From: Dugong dugon
Lineage: Eukaryota; Chordata; Mammalia; Sirenia; Dugongidae
Assembly: GCA_030035585.1 (NCBI GenBank)
Contig: CM057464.1
Span: forward strand, 80,336,919-80,400,918
Reading direction: 5' to 3'
DNA: 64,000 nt
Each line of letters begins with the position of its first letter. Position 1 is the first letter of the stretch. Under the pieces are notes generated by a model. That model had not been told where the DNA came from, ran no database searches, and saw nothing but the letters and a program-made list of their open reading frames with translations. A program made the position numbers and the translations under genes. This document shows positions 47,580 through 60,560 of this stretch, piece by piece.

Positions 47580-48920
47580 AGTGTACTTAATGGAGTAAAT
47601 GCTGATAGTCTTATATTTTCCACATGTAGTAATAAACTAATGTGACATTGTGTCTTGGTGTGGCTTAAAGGGACATAGACTTAAAACTTAACTTGGAGTT
47701 ATAAAGCAAACCCTGTGTGTGCATTACAGGATCAAATTTATCACATCGTATAAAAAGAGTCTCTTTGTCACTAATGTTAATTTTATATTTAACATATAAA
47801 TTTATTTTCCTTTGGATTTTACTTAATATTTGGCATGTTTGATATTGTCTTTCTGTCAAAAATAATTTAGGTATATCTTATAAAAGTTAATGATTTCAAC
47901 AAGAATGATTGCCAGATAGTTTGAAAGGCAAACTACTACAGAAATGCTCATATTGGTAGCATAATCTTACTTATTTACCTATAAAATAACAAAGAACAGT
48001 AGAAATCAAAACAGCACTAAACAGAGTAGAAAATATAACATGCATTATGGTAGAAGTCATTTCTGAAGGTTATGCAAAAGCTGGACATGTTCAAATACAA
48101 ATATATTCTAGTTCAATGATTTATTATGATGTTTATTTAGTAAAATTATATTTTAGAATGATTTAAATTGTAACACAATATTGGAAAAAACTAACTATAA
48201 TTAGGTTATAAAAGCATAGTGATTCAATTGATTTGGTGAAGTAAATATACAAAACATGTAGTAAAAAAATCATCCCAGTGAAACTGGTAATTCCAGTGAT
48301 TTTTCTTTTTTAGGCATGAACAAAGCAATAATATTTAGGGATTAAATATAAGGGCTGTGATGTTTCAGGTCATCAGGAGTCCACATTATTACTAAAGGAA
48401 ATTGAAAATAAATAAGAAAATATAATACATTTGAATACAGTAAACAGCCTGTAATTTGTATTAAGAAAAATATATATATTAAAATCATCTAATTATTAAA
48501 AATAGCAGTTTACTCATAACAATAAAATCATTTTAACTTTGAGGCTCCTCAGGTTCTAAAGCAATGTGTTAAGATAGCAAAAATGATTTCCTTAGCATGT
48601 ATTAAGGAAAGAGGGTATTATTTTTTATCCTATCACCTGAAATAAATAGCATAATTTAATTTTCTTATAAAATTTCCTCTTATTACTATTATTCATTTAT
48701 TTATTTTTTTGATCTCTTGGTCAAGGATTTATTTTGAGGAAGAGAGTAAAAAGTAGTTGTTAGTAGTTGTGTTACATGGTAAATATGATGCTTTTAAAAA
48801 ACATAACATTATCTTATGGAAAGTCACCCAGCTGTAGCTGTTAAAACACAGACATTTTATTCCAAGTTCTAAGAACAATTAACTTGCAGTAAAGGTGAAT
48901 GATGATGGTAAAAAATGGGT
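47580..48920. other. AT-rich intronic sequence, nothing recognised
   Basis: No element that I can name. Confidence 0.5.
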
Positions 48921-48924
48921 TATG

Positions 48925-49056
48925 GTAGAAAGAATTCCTTACACCCTGCGATCTCCGTAAGTTACCTAACTTCTCTAAGTCTTCATTTTCTGATTTTTTT
49001 ATCCAAGCCTGTAGGAAAATAGCATCTATCCTTCCTCAGGGGGTTTAACAAGGCTT
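48925..49056 (+). repeat. MIR relic
   Basis: GTAAGTTACCTAACTTCTCT followed by TCTTCATTTTCTGAT, the MIR core order. Confidence 0.68.
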
Positions 49057-49063
49057 ACTTATC

Positions 49064-49236
49064 CCAAGGATCCTTGGTGGCACAGTGGTTAAGAGTTTGG
49101 CTGCTAATGAAAAAGTCTGCAGTTTGAATCCACTGCTGCTCATTGAAAACCCTATGGGGCACTTCTACTCTGTCCTATAGGGTAGCTATGAGTTGGAATC
49201 GACTTGACAGCAGTGGGTTTGGTTTTTGGGTCTGGT
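49064..49236 (+). mobile_element. AfroSINE, plus strand
   Basis: TCCTTGGTGGCACAGTGGTT head, GAGTTGGAATCGACTTGACA, ending GTGGGTTTGGTTTTTGG. Short TSD ACTTATC at 49,057 and 49,237. One of the least diverged copies in the window. Confidence 0.92.
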
Positions 49237-49411
49237 ACTTATCTCAAATGTTTTGGTTAACAATATATTATGGTCTCTGAAATCCTATAATTGAACATTT
49301 ACTTTATTTTTTTACTGACTCTCTTAAAATCTTTTTTAAAATGAAACATACCACTGGGAGGAATCAAACTTCCAAGTTTACCAATCTTTTAGCATAATAT
49401 ATTTTGTTCTT

Positions 49412-49610
49412 TTTAGGTGCAGATCAAGTCAATTCCAACTCGTAGAGATTCCATGTGACAGAACAGAACTGCCCTATAGAATATTCTTGGCTGTGATCTT
49501 TAGGGAAGCAGATCACCAGTTCTATCTCCTGCAGAGCCACTGGGTGGGTTCAAACCACCAGTCTTTTAGTTAGCAGCCAAGTGCTTAACAGTTGCACCAC
49601 CAGGGCTCCT
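49412..49610 (-). mobile_element. AfroSINE, minus strand
   Basis: CAAGTCAATTCCAACTCGTA at left, TTGCACCACCAGGGCTCC at right. Confidence 0.88.
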
Positions 49611-49626
49611 TACAAATTTAGTACAA

Positions 49627-49810
49627 ATCAAAACCAAATCCACTGCCATAGAGTTGATTCCAACTCATAGTGACTCTATAGGACAGAGTAGAACTGCCCA
49701 TATGGTTTCCAAGGCTATAGTCTCGATGGAAGCAGACTGCCACACCTTTCTCCCACAGAGCGGCTGGTGGGTTTGAACTGCTGATCTTTCATTTAGTAGC
49801 TGAGCATTGA
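49627..49810 (-). mobile_element. AfroSINE, minus strand
   Basis: Adjacent to and in the same orientation as the preceding copy, about 16 bp away. GAGTTGATTCCAACTCATAG at left; the tRNA-like head is degraded. Confidence 0.85.
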
Positions 49811-49819
49811 ACTAATTAT

Positions 49820-51080
49820 GCTCAGTTTATGGTCGAATGAGTATATGAAGGATAGATGAATTAGGAAGCCAGGAATATAAAATACTTCCAGAATATAGAA
49901 GCAATGGCCAAGGAGAGTTGAATCTGGAAGGAAATATTAGAATGAAGGGACATTTGCACCTGGAGAGACAGAGGGTGGGGAAGTTGTGGGAGATGGAAAG
50001 GGACTTTGCAAGTCAATGCAGAGAACACCATGAAAAAGTTACCCAGGATGCTATTTCATATATTACAAACAAAACCATCCTTCTTTCTAAACATTTTGTT
50101 TTATGAATTATTTGCATGTTCTAAACAATCTACATGGTGCCAGAGAAAAAGCTATGTAAAATATTTTCACTTATATCTATAGTCTGCTGTGTGAGTCTAA
50201 TTTGGATTTTAGTGTAACTTCAACATAGTTTTTACGGTTTAATAAAACTTGCATCCATTAAAATGCTATTAAGCTGTTACACATGGTTAATAATACTTAT
50301 AGACTTCTGAAAGCAGCTATTATTAAACTGAACGAAGTCATTAATGTCTTTAAACTCTGCACTAGGCTATAAAGTACAAAACAGATGTTTAACTGCATTT
50401 AGAGAATAGTCATAATATCTGCCTATATACATATATCTTCACTTTATAACATACTTATATGTTTATTTTTATTTTGTACTTTAAATCAAGAGTATGGTAA
50501 TAAAGTTAAAAAGCAATGCATTGGTTTCTAGTATTGACTTTTCCACTGATCATGACTTTTGTCTAGGCAGTTAACACAGTATAAACTTCCTTAGGTCATT
50601 GCTTCTTCATGTATGCAATAATTAGGCTATTAGAGGTAATTTCTATAATTTCATTCACATCTGAAATTCAATGAGTCAATAAGAAATGTCTATCTGAGTT
50701 TACAACTAGAAATACCATACCTAGGTATTAAATTTTCTGAACAAAGAGATATTTTAAATTATTTTAAATGATAGAGTCTGCAAATGGCAGACACTGACAG
50801 TCTCATCATTTAGAAGTTATGGGTCTTTATTTTACATGTAAAATTGTTAAATTGGTATTTCTTCATTAGGCAATATAAATTTAATCACCAAGTATTTGAA
50901 ATGCCTAAAGCATATATTATTAAAAATAAGTCTATGGGTTTAATATGCACTTCCAGTTCTCCAGAAATCATCTAAAATATGGCTATAGAATAATTTGAAC
51001 ATTATATTTTACTATGCATCTAACAGCTCAGTAATTGTTTATGTAAAACTAATTCTGAGCACCACCTAGGGACTCAAAAG
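49820..51080. other. Intronic sequence, nothing recognised
   Basis: The 49,918-50,106 plus-strand ORF has no domain. Confidence 0.5.
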
Positions 51081-51089
51081 TTCATTGTT

Positions 51090-51141
51090 ATATTTGTTCA
51101 CAGTCATAAAGAAACATATTTGTTCACAGTCATAAAGAAAC
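51090..51141. repeat. Perfect 26-bp tandem duplication
   Basis: The unit at 51,090-51,115 (starting ATATTTGTTCACAGTC) is repeated without change at 51,116-51,141. Confidence 0.95.
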
Positions 51142-51144
51142 TAG

Positions 51145-52810
51145 TCAGCAGTATATGATTGGTTCATCCATTTTACCATGTTTAAGGATCAAATCCAAAA
51201 AAGTCATACTAAATAACATCATTTCTTTGTTTCTCTATTTAAAGACTCTATCTGTATCCTTCAGAATTTACTTACTGCTTCCAGAAGAAGAAGGAATACT
51301 TGCTCCTCTTATTATGTACCATTATTTATAAAATAATCAAATATCTTCATGAGAAAAACGGATAATAAATAAACTTTAAATATGAAATACCTCAGACCAA
51401 GAGAAGCTCAATATTCAAATCCAAAGAGAGGTAATGTTTAAATGGACCCATTCTTTCTCAGCAATTTCACTTTAGATCTATGCAATCAAAACACTTGTAG
51501 TGGGAAAACACTTTTTCTCAGGTGTGCCTCTGGGTTAATACATGTTTTGTCCCAGCCCTGCAACCAATCAGGCCTATCACTTAAAACTGTCCTGTAGACA
51601 AAGAAACAACTCAGTGTAGAAGACTCTGGCCAATAGAATTGGGATATAAAAGTGGTCCTATGAGATGTCAGGGTAGCAACAATGAATGTCAATAAAGAAC
51701 GCATAAAAACGATTAGTAACTAAGACTCTGAATCCACCAAAAAATTCTCTAACAAAAAGAAAATAAGTTTAGTTATAAGAACTTTGAAAAAAGGTGAACT
51801 CCTGAAATAAATTAGTATGTAAACACAAGAAAATAATATGTTTTCCTAAGTGGACATCCTATTTACAAAGGAAGAACATAACTAATTACAAACTGATACG
51901 AATTGAAACTAAACCTAAATGATATTCTCATAAAAAATAATTTCATAAAACCAGCTAAAAGTTAGAGAATCAAATACAGAATTTAAAAGGAGTAATAAAA
52001 CTAGGACATAAAAATTGAAAGAAAAAATGAAATGAATGGAAAACAAAATTTTGAATTTGCAATTTACAACATGTAAGCTATATAAGTACCCAAGGAAGAA
52101 TGCAGAATGAGTGAATCAGTGTTAAAAATATACTCTATTATATCTCAGTCATTTTGATAAGTATTTTATGCATGTTTTCTAACTGAAGAAATTAAAAACT
52201 TTGTTAACTTCCATAAAGCAAGTGAATCAACGGCGTTCATAAAATATAATGTTCATGAAAATAGGCTATCCTCTGATTTATCTTCTGCAAAGATGTAATA
52301 ATAAACGTGTCATAATAATAAACACTGTCTGCATATGCTAAATGAAAATCTGATTATCTTGGTTTTATGTGAAATTAGCCTCTATGTCTCTCTTACACAA
52401 CATATGCCCAAAATAAAATGATTCAGTAGAGATTAAATAAATAAATTGAAAAAAACATGCCCTAGATATTGAAGAAAGAAAATAGGAATGTGGTGGTATT
52501 GAATATAAGGCTGAAGATATTAATAACCTAAAGGGAAATAATTGATAAAAGTATAGAAATAAAGATATATTTATGATTAAATAATTATGTACCAAAATAC
52601 ACGTGATCAAACAAATTTGAGTTATTTTGACAGAAACACTTTTGTTCACAGATTTTAACTCAACACAAGCCTATTAAAAATCAGACTGAAATAAACAAAA
52701 AGAGGTAAAATACACACATATATATATATATGTATTTAAAACCTAGGTTCAAGTAATATTTAAGAATTGATCTGATCAGAGCATGGTTAAATTCTGAAAT
52801 GTAATAACCA
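51145..52810. other. AT-rich intronic sequence
   Basis: Nothing recognised; short TA run at 52,718-52,732. Confidence 0.5.
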
Positions 52811-52813
52811 ATT

Positions 52814-52947
52814 TTATATATATATAGATATATAAATATCTATATATATATAATATATATATATATATAGATATATAGATATATAGATATATAGATATAG
52901 ATATATATATAATAGATATATATATAGATATATAGATATAGATATAA
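52814..52947. repeat. (TATATAGA)n-like low-complexity repeat
   Basis: About 134 bp of TATATA with GATATATA interspersions, largely self-complementary. Confidence 0.95.
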
Positions 52948-53478
52948 TTTCAAATAACAAAGAAACTGAAAATTCATCTCCTAGGGAGTTAAAAAAAAAC
53001 AATAAATAGTAATCAGTTCAAGAATGCAGTGATAAAATCCTAACAAATTTTTTTCATCTGTTCTTAATATTTTTGAAGATAGGCATAGCAGTATCAGAAG
53101 TAAATTTCTGACTCAGGATTATACTAAAAACACTAATATTTTATAATTAATTATGACTAGTTAATTATATTTAATTATTTTCATAAAATGTTTAAGAAAA
53201 AAACCTCACTTCTAAACAGGAAATGAGATATGAAAGAATTACAAAATGAAAGATTATTAAATTGAGAAATCAAACCATGAGATTATTATGAAGACATGGG
53301 TAAGTGGAAAAATATATACATTGTATTTTTTATTACTGTTAATTTCAAATATATGATTATATATTTTAAGGTGAAAGCTTACTTTAAAAATTAGTGTCTT
53401 TGTTTCAAAGTGTATTACTAGTGAGATATGCATAAGCTGTCTTAAGTATATATTAATTGGGTATAAATAAATACTGAC

Positions 53479-53678
53479 CTGCAGGAAAAAGTGTGTCCTG
53501 GACCATCAACACAAACACCTCCATTAAGACAGAGAATCAAATTCAGGTCAGGTTCAGCACAGCTATCAATATCTATTTCACAGTATGTGCCAGTGTAACC
53601 ACTTGGACAAATGCAAGTAAATTCATCTACCAACTTCTGACAGATGCCTTCATTCACACAAGGAATTGATGGGCAGTC
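53479..53678 (-). CDS. EYS: EYS exon (human exon 22 equivalent), EGF-like domains
   Basis: A 200-bp internal exon on the minus strand, phase 0 at its start and 2 at its end. The acceptor is a pyrimidine-rich tract ending TTAATTTAG and the donor is TGCAG|GTCAGT. The 66 codons give one complete EGF-like domain beginning DCPSIPCVNEGICQ and a second lacking only its last part, with CAEPDLNLILCLNGGVCVDG. Cysteine spacing is regular. No stop interrupts the frame. EYS is a large secreted protein of the photoreceptor outer segment/ciliary region; loss causes retinitis pigmentosa 25 in people. Identity rests on the distinctive protein sequence, including CLNGGVCVDGPGHTF, which I recognise from EYS. 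The exon number comes from remembered human splice coordinates (c.3244-3443) and should be checked. The frame joins directly to the exon at 61,212-61,290. Confidence 0.92.
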
Positions 53679-55055
53679 CTAAATTAAGAAAAAGAGAATC
53701 GAATTTGATTGTTAATGGTAAGACTAATACAGTGCCTTAAACTGTTATGACATCATTTTTCAACGTAATATCAACTCCAAAAATATTGGCAACTCTCATT
53801 CATTCTAAGAAATAACTTATGAAAAGTTACGACTTCATTAATAAAAGTGGTTTTAAAATTTATTTTCAATGTGTTATATATACAAAATTAATAAATATAC
53901 AGTAACTTGAACTATTTGCTTTCTGGTATCTCAAGTTATTATATCCTTAAGGCTAATTACATATACAAACATGGAATATTTCTTTAGCATTCTGCCCTGA
54001 AAAGTGATAATTTTTCTGGAACTATCGTTAATTGATACCTACGCTTACAAACCTTTAGTGACTTTTAAAGGTGTTAACAATAAAAACACTAACAAGGCTA
54101 ACATAAAGTCATTGCATTCATATCATGTATCCATTGGAGAATTAAAGGTTTATAGAAATTATCAGAGAGTTTAATTAGTGTCATTTTCAATAAGATTGTG
54201 CCCTTGAGTCTATAACTTAAGTCATGCCTGAAACCAAAATGGTGATCTTTTGCAAACACCCAAGTGATATAGCTCAATGTATGTTTTTACAAATGACCGT
54301 CATTTTGATATTTGTTCTACCTTTACTGAAAATGTGAACTCCTTAAGCATAACCAAGGGCACTTAGTAGATTTCCTGTGGGTATTGCAGTTATTTTTACA
54401 GAATGTAAATGCAGAATTCTACAGGGAGTGGCATGGAAACAACACATTTCCCTTTCAGCCCTAGGGCTGTGTACACAAAGAATGATTTATTAGAAAGCAT
54501 TACATAAACTAGCTGAATTATATCTCCCATGGGAAGAAAGGGATAGTTTTCAAGACTGCCAAAAGTTCTATCTCTAGGGTTTACAAGAATCTTTTACTAA
54601 ATTAATTAGAAGGCTTAATGGGAAATACAATAGCAATTTCTTTTTTAGAGAAAATCAAACTGTCATTTAAAGTTCTTGATCTTTCTGGTTCAAAAGTTAA
54701 GGAGAATGCTTTTTCTTCTATTCATCATCATTTATGTTACATTGTTATACCTTCTATTTAATATAATCAAGTGCTTCCCAAAAAGAATTCACAAATTTAA
54801 TTTCAGAAAATGAAAGAAAAGTCCGGTGTGTTTAAGAAAGAGAAGGAAGCTAGGAGGAACGTCGCAGGCCAGAGTAGTCTAGACGATTGAGCTAGACACC
54901 CTCCCCACCGCTACTTTCATTCAACTACTCAAATCGCCATGCTAGATAATGTACGGGACGTTGATAGTAACAGAGCAATAATGTATTCATTGTGAACTGC
55001 TTACCCAGAGCACACCTCCACCTGGGTTGGTATATGTGCCAGTTATCTCACTGAC

Positions 55056-55275
55056 AAAGAGCCTTGGTGGTGGAAAATGTTAAACACTCGGCTGCTAACT
55101 CAAAGGTTGGTGGTTAGAACCCAACCAGCAGCTCCATGGGAGAAAGACCTGGAGATCTGCTCCCATAAAGATTACAGCCAGGAAACCCTATGGGTCAGTT
55201 CTACTCTGTTGCCAGAGGCTCTATGAGTCAGAATTGACTTGAAGGCCCCCAGCAACAACGACAACAACGACAACA
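55056..55275 (+). mobile_element. AfroSINE, plus strand
   Basis: GAGCCTTGGTGGTGGAAAAT head, GTCAGAATTGACTTGAAGGC, ending in CAACAACGACAACAACG. Lies in the EYS intron, antisense to the gene. Confidence 0.88.
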
Positions 55276-55387
55276 ACATCTTACTGACAGAGGTCATTAG
55301 GCCCCTGCCTTAATCCCTGCAAGGGCCTCTCAAATTTCATAGAACCCTCCAAGTCTTGTACAGCCCAGAGTAAAATCTACTAACCTA

Positions 55388-55555
55388 CTCCAGAGTTTCT
55401 CAAATTTACATTGAATATTAATACCCTAGGTAACTTATTAAATTGCAGATTCTAGCTCAACAGATTTGATGTGGGGCCTAAATTTCTCCCTTCTAAGAAA
55501 TTCCCAGGTGATCCCGATGCTGTGATCCCATGGACCAAGCACTGAGTAGGAAAAA
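55388..55555 (+). repeat. MER5A-like DNA transposon relic
   Basis: AGAGTTTCTCAAATTTACAT, then GATGTGGGGCCTAAATTTCT, AAATTCCCAGGTGATCCCGA and GACCAAGCACTGAG, in the MER5A order. Confidence 0.78.
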
Positions 55556-55875
55556 TTATAGTCCAACAGCTTCATTTTACTCACGTGGATGAGGATGGGC
55601 ATAAAGGTACTAGAGTGACTTCTCTAGATCTTATAGAAAGACTGTGACAGAATTATACCACATAGACACTAACTATCCCGAGTTCTGACCTAAAACTCAT
55701 TCTACTAATAGTAATTTCCCTCTCAAAGTAATTTGTTGGCTACTAAAGTGTAAATATGATCATGTGTGTGGTAAATACTTAATGTCCCTAAGGTTTACTT
55801 CCAATATATCTTCATTAGCTCTTTTTTTTTCTATAAACTTATATTGTTGAATATGAGACTGAAGTAGCTAATGTT

Positions 55876-56757
55876 ATTGCTGTTGTTAGTTGCCATATAT
55901 TTGGTTCTGACTCATAACGACCCCATGTACAACAGAACAAAACGCTGCCTGGTCCTGCACCATCCTCATAATCCTCACTATGATTGAGTGCATTATTGCA
56001 GCCACTGTGTCAGTTCATCTCATCGAGGGTCTTCCTCTTTTTCTCTGACCCTCTACTGTACCAAGCATGATATCCCTCTCCAGGGATTGGTCCCTCCTGA
56101 TAACACGTCCAAAGTATATGAGACGAAGTTTCACCATCCTTGCTTCTAAGGAGTGTTCTGGCTGTACTTCTTCCGAGACAGATTTCTTCGTTCTTCTGGA
56201 AGTCCATGGTATATTCAGTATTCTTCACCAATACCATAATTCAAAGATATCAATTCTTATTCGATCTTCCTTATTAATTGTCCAGCTTTTACATTTATAT
56301 GAGGCAATTGAAAATACTATGGCTTGGGCCAGGCACACCTTAGTCCTCTAAGTGACATCTTTGCTTTTCAACACTTTAAAGAGTTCTTTTGCAGTAGATC
56401 TGTCCAATGCAACACGTCATTTGATTTCCTGACCTCTGCTCTCATGGGCATTGATTGTGGATCCAAGTAAAATGAAATCCTTGACAACTTCAACGTTTTC
56501 TCTGTTTATCATGTTGTTGTTTATTGGTCCAGTTTTGATGATTTTTGTTTTCTTTATGTTGAGGTGCAATCCATACTGAAGGCTGTAGTCTTTGATCTTC
56601 ATCAGTAAGTGCTTCAAGTACTCTTCACTTTCAGCAAGCAAAGTTGGGTCATCTGCATATCACAGGTTGTTAATGAGTCTTCCTCCAATCCTAATGCTGT
56701 GTTCTTCATATAAATCATGCAAGCCACCACAGTATCACGAACTGAGAGATGTGTGGG
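55876..56757 (-). mobile_element. Internally deleted RTE LINE, minus strand
   Basis: The last 0.83 kb of RTE (RT active-site approach to 3' tail) is joined at about 56,722 to a piece of about 36 bp matching the extreme 5' end of RTE (CATGCAAGCCACCACAGTAT in 56,726-56,745; compare 18,919-18,938). The ORF fragments 56,641-56,417 and 56,237-56,010 carry SLQYGLHLNIKKTKII and the C-terminal region. Some 2.3 kb of the middle is absent. Confidence 0.82.
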
Positions 56758-58459
56758 GGAAGTAGCTAACAGGGATCATATTTTTATAGATTCCCAATTA
56801 AATATGACTTGTGATTTTTTATTGCTGTTTTGATTTGCATATATATAAAACATAACATTTACCAATTCAGTGTTTTTATGTGTACTATTTAGTGAAATCC
56901 ATTATACTAATCATCTGCAACATCATCAATAATCATCACCCAGACTTTAATATTTTGATGTATATAAAATTCACTGCTTCACTTTATCATTTCAAGAAAT
57001 GAAACAAGATTATAAAGTATCAAAATTGATATTCTTATAGTAAATCTTAATTTTATGTCTTATTGAAAAGATGACTGGTAGTATGTCTGGGAAGAAAGGC
57101 AATTGAAGTAAACAAACAAAACCATACTCCCAGAAATAGCCTGAAATTTACAAACAAATCAAATATAGGAAAGCTTCATCAGGCATGAAGCTACGGACAA
57201 TGCGAACACAAAACAAACCTCAAGTTTTTTACAGATAATGCAGAATCTCAAAAACACTAAAAATAAATAAATAAATAAAACCCTTACAGTTACTACTGTT
57301 TTTACAAGAGAACAAAAGAGAATTACAGAAGAATTCTAAAGTGTATATTCAAAATCTCAGTGCTCCAGCTTGAGAGTTTCAGGCATGACACATCATCATA
57401 AAGATCACAAATACTTTGATTAGATGCTACTAAGGAATCTGTAGCATTTTAATGGATATGTGGTTGGCCTCTGTGGTCTGGAGAGACTGGGGAAGGAAGT
57501 GCAATTCCTCTTGCCTCTACCCTCTACTCTGATCAAGGTTTGGACTCTCTTTCCTAGATAGTATTAATAGAGATCTGCCCCTGCTTTGGAGATCTAAGAT
57601 TTTTATGCCAGGGCAAATGGTAGAATAAATAAAAGACAAATACCTGGGAGAAAATAATGAAATTTATGTAAACATAATGTATGCACCAAGAACAAATATT
57701 CACATTTTGCCAGAACACACGTGTAGAAAAAGATTTTCAATAAATACATGAGGATGATGGGAGAAGAGTAGCGTGAGCTCACAAGGAAAAACAACTTTAA
57801 AAAAATGAGCAATAGAGTCTTAAAAATGTTAGCAACTAGAGCATGACACGAAATAAAGAATATGAATATCTCAAACTTCCACACGAGATGCAAAATGAAT
57901 TTTTAAGAAAAATACACATAAAATATCATAAATCTCCATCAATAGGATATTGGTTAAATAAATATTGTACATCTACAAAACTGAATATTAATAATAGTGA
58001 AGTAGAACTATATATGTTAACATAGAAGAATCTGCATTCATAGATTAAGTGAGAAAGGACGATAATTGTTGTGTGTGTGATAAATGTTTGCATTTCTGAT
58101 ATTTGGTTTATTTTAAAGACATATTTCCTAACCAAGGAGAAAGATATTCTCTACAATGGCTTGTGGGAAATAGCTGGACATTTGTTGAAGGAGATGTCTC
58201 TGAGCTCAAACCTTATACCAAAAGGCATTCTGATGGATCAATCACATAATTGCAAAAAAAATTTTAAGAAAAGATAAAGACTACCGGAAGAATTTTTTGA
58301 ACAAATTTCTTTTAAATTTGTCACAAATCACAAAAGATTTGGAGGAAAAGATTAGTAAATTTGGAAAAAAATAAAAAACAGCCTTTTAAGAATATTCTAT
58401 ATATTACTTAAAAGTTAACCAAAAAATAACTTGTACGTACACAGTATATTTGGTATAAA

Positions 58460-58622
58460 CCAAAACCAAACCCTTTGTCTTCGAGTCGATTTCAACTCTA
58501 GTGACCCAAAGAACAGAGTAGAACTGCCCCATAGGGTTTCCAAGGAGTGGAAATGGTGAATTTGAACTGCCGACCTTTTGGTTAGCAGCCTGAGGTCTTA
58601 ACCACTGTGCCACCAGGGCTCC
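58460..58622 (-). mobile_element. AfroSINE, minus strand
   Basis: TSD TATATTTGGTATAAA (58,445-58,459) and TATATTTAGTATAAA (58,623-58,637). Confidence 0.92.
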
Positions 58623-60101
58623 TATATTTAGTATAAAAGAGTTTATAATCTTATATAAAATGTCCCTTACACATTACAGGTCACACTATAAGCAGTACAC
58701 ATATCATATGTACACAGAGAGAAAGAGTGATATTCATCCTAAATAGCTTTCCAGAAAAAAATCTGATAGTTTTAGACAAGATATAAACAAGCTTTTTCAT
58801 ACAGTACTACTATGAATGTAAATTCCCAGAGACTTTATGGAGTGAAATTTGGCAATGCCCATCTAAGTTCATATAAACTACGAATGACTTTTGAGTCAAG
58901 AATTTAGCTTTAAAATAGGTAAGGATCTGTGTTCAAAGCTGAATGTACAATCCTGAACAAAACTTTGATGCTCGAAATATTTAAAAATAAGCATCAAACT
59001 GATACTTTTATACACATCGCTGAATAGGTATATATAACATAATACTAAATAATAAAAAAAATTTCTCATAAATTATTATTCATAAACAGGATTATATATT
59101 ATGTATAGTTTATTTATATGTCCTTTATTTTATGACATGTATTTTTTATAATGCAATATATAATTCTAAAATCTGAGAAAAAAGAATGCCAAGTTTTATT
59201 CTTCTCAAATCTTAAAGAAAGACACACCAGGCAGATTTACTAAGTGAGGCAATGATCAAGATTATTATTAAACTTTCACAAATCTAAAAATAAATATTTC
59301 AGTCCTGGATGGAATTAATCTTTGATAGAATGTTTTAGATTCCAGTTCTCTGTGTTGACACACGTATCTCTTTTTAAGGGATCAAGATAGTTCATAGAGC
59401 CTCAGGGAAAAGAATCTAAGTTTTTTTGAAGAATAATAAATAGTTTAATAATCCACAATTCAATACTCAACTAAAGTTAGTAAGAAGATCCAAAAATCTG
59501 CTTTCTCAAGGAAACTTATTTATTATTTCACTTTAATTTTCTAGGAGAATCTTCTGTAAATGAGCAATGTGGGTATCAATTCTCTCATTGCCGTCATTTA
59601 TTCTATTAAACATATATAATCACAAAATCCCATACAGAAAAGCTATGCAGGGTACAAACTCTCCCTCTAAAAATATAAAGTTGATTATTTTTCTCTGCTT
59701 GGTTCAAAAATATATAATGCAGCCTCCCTTACTTCTTTGTCCTTACTTCTTTTTTTTTGTTAAAGTAAAATATTTTTCAATTAATATAGAAGAATGACTT
59801 TTGTAACAATCAGTTTAAGGACAGAAACAAAATAAACTAAGTAGATTCACAGGCAATATCTGTTATTCTGTTTCTGAGTTTTTTCCCTTACTCTTTCCAC
59901 TAAGTACAACTAAAAACCTGGATATTATATAAAACAAACATGAGAAGTCCTGAAAGACAGAGAGAAGTCAGACTTGTGAAGGATCTTGAAACTCAAGGAA
60001 TAAATGAAAAGGATAATGTGTATGGTTTTAAGCTAAAATAAAAATATAAGGAGAAAACACCTGAGTGCATATTATGAGACTTAAACAATTGCTCTCAAAA
60101 T

Positions 60102-60121
60102 TTATGTGTGTGTGTGTGTGT
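60102..60121. repeat. (TG)n microsatellite
   Basis: About ten TG units. Confidence 0.9.
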
Positions 60122-60374
60122 TTATGTATCATGTATGTATACTATATATAAATTTAAAAAGAAGAAATGCAATATCAATAAATAATTAGTATTTAAAAAT
60201 CACTGTGTGTCAGAAAATGTGTTAATATATATGTAAAACTATAATTATGCTCATTGAATAGCTAGAACTGGATTTCATAACATACAGTTTGTCCAAAAAC
60301 ATAGCAGGTAAGTAGCAAAATAAAAACTCAATCAAGGTCTACCCGAACACATTAAACCACCCCATCAATCCCTC

Positions 60375-60560
60375 TGAAAGGGCTATTTACTGAATATCTC
60401 CCGTGTCTTATGAGGATCATCACACAGCAACCTTATGATGTAGGAACTATCGTATTTATTTTTTTACTGATGAAGGAGCAGAGACACAAAAGATTCAAAT
60501 AAAATGTCCATAGTCTTATGATGCTAAAGGCTGCTTTTAGTCCCTGTGCTTCCTTCCTGT
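60375..60560 (+). repeat. MIR relic
   Basis: CACAGCAACCTTATGATGTA, then TTTACTGATGAAGGAGCAGA, the MIR order. Confidence 0.75.

Noticed and set aside
49064..49236. tRNA gene-like head with box A/B motifs
   Set aside because: It is the tRNA-derived head of an AfroSINE, with a SINE body, TSD and RTE-type tail, not a tRNA gene.
1..53478. Search for a further EYS exon in the long left intron
   Set aside because: No minus-strand frame with EGF cysteine spacing flanked by AG/GT was found; short or highly diverged exons cannot be excluded by eye.
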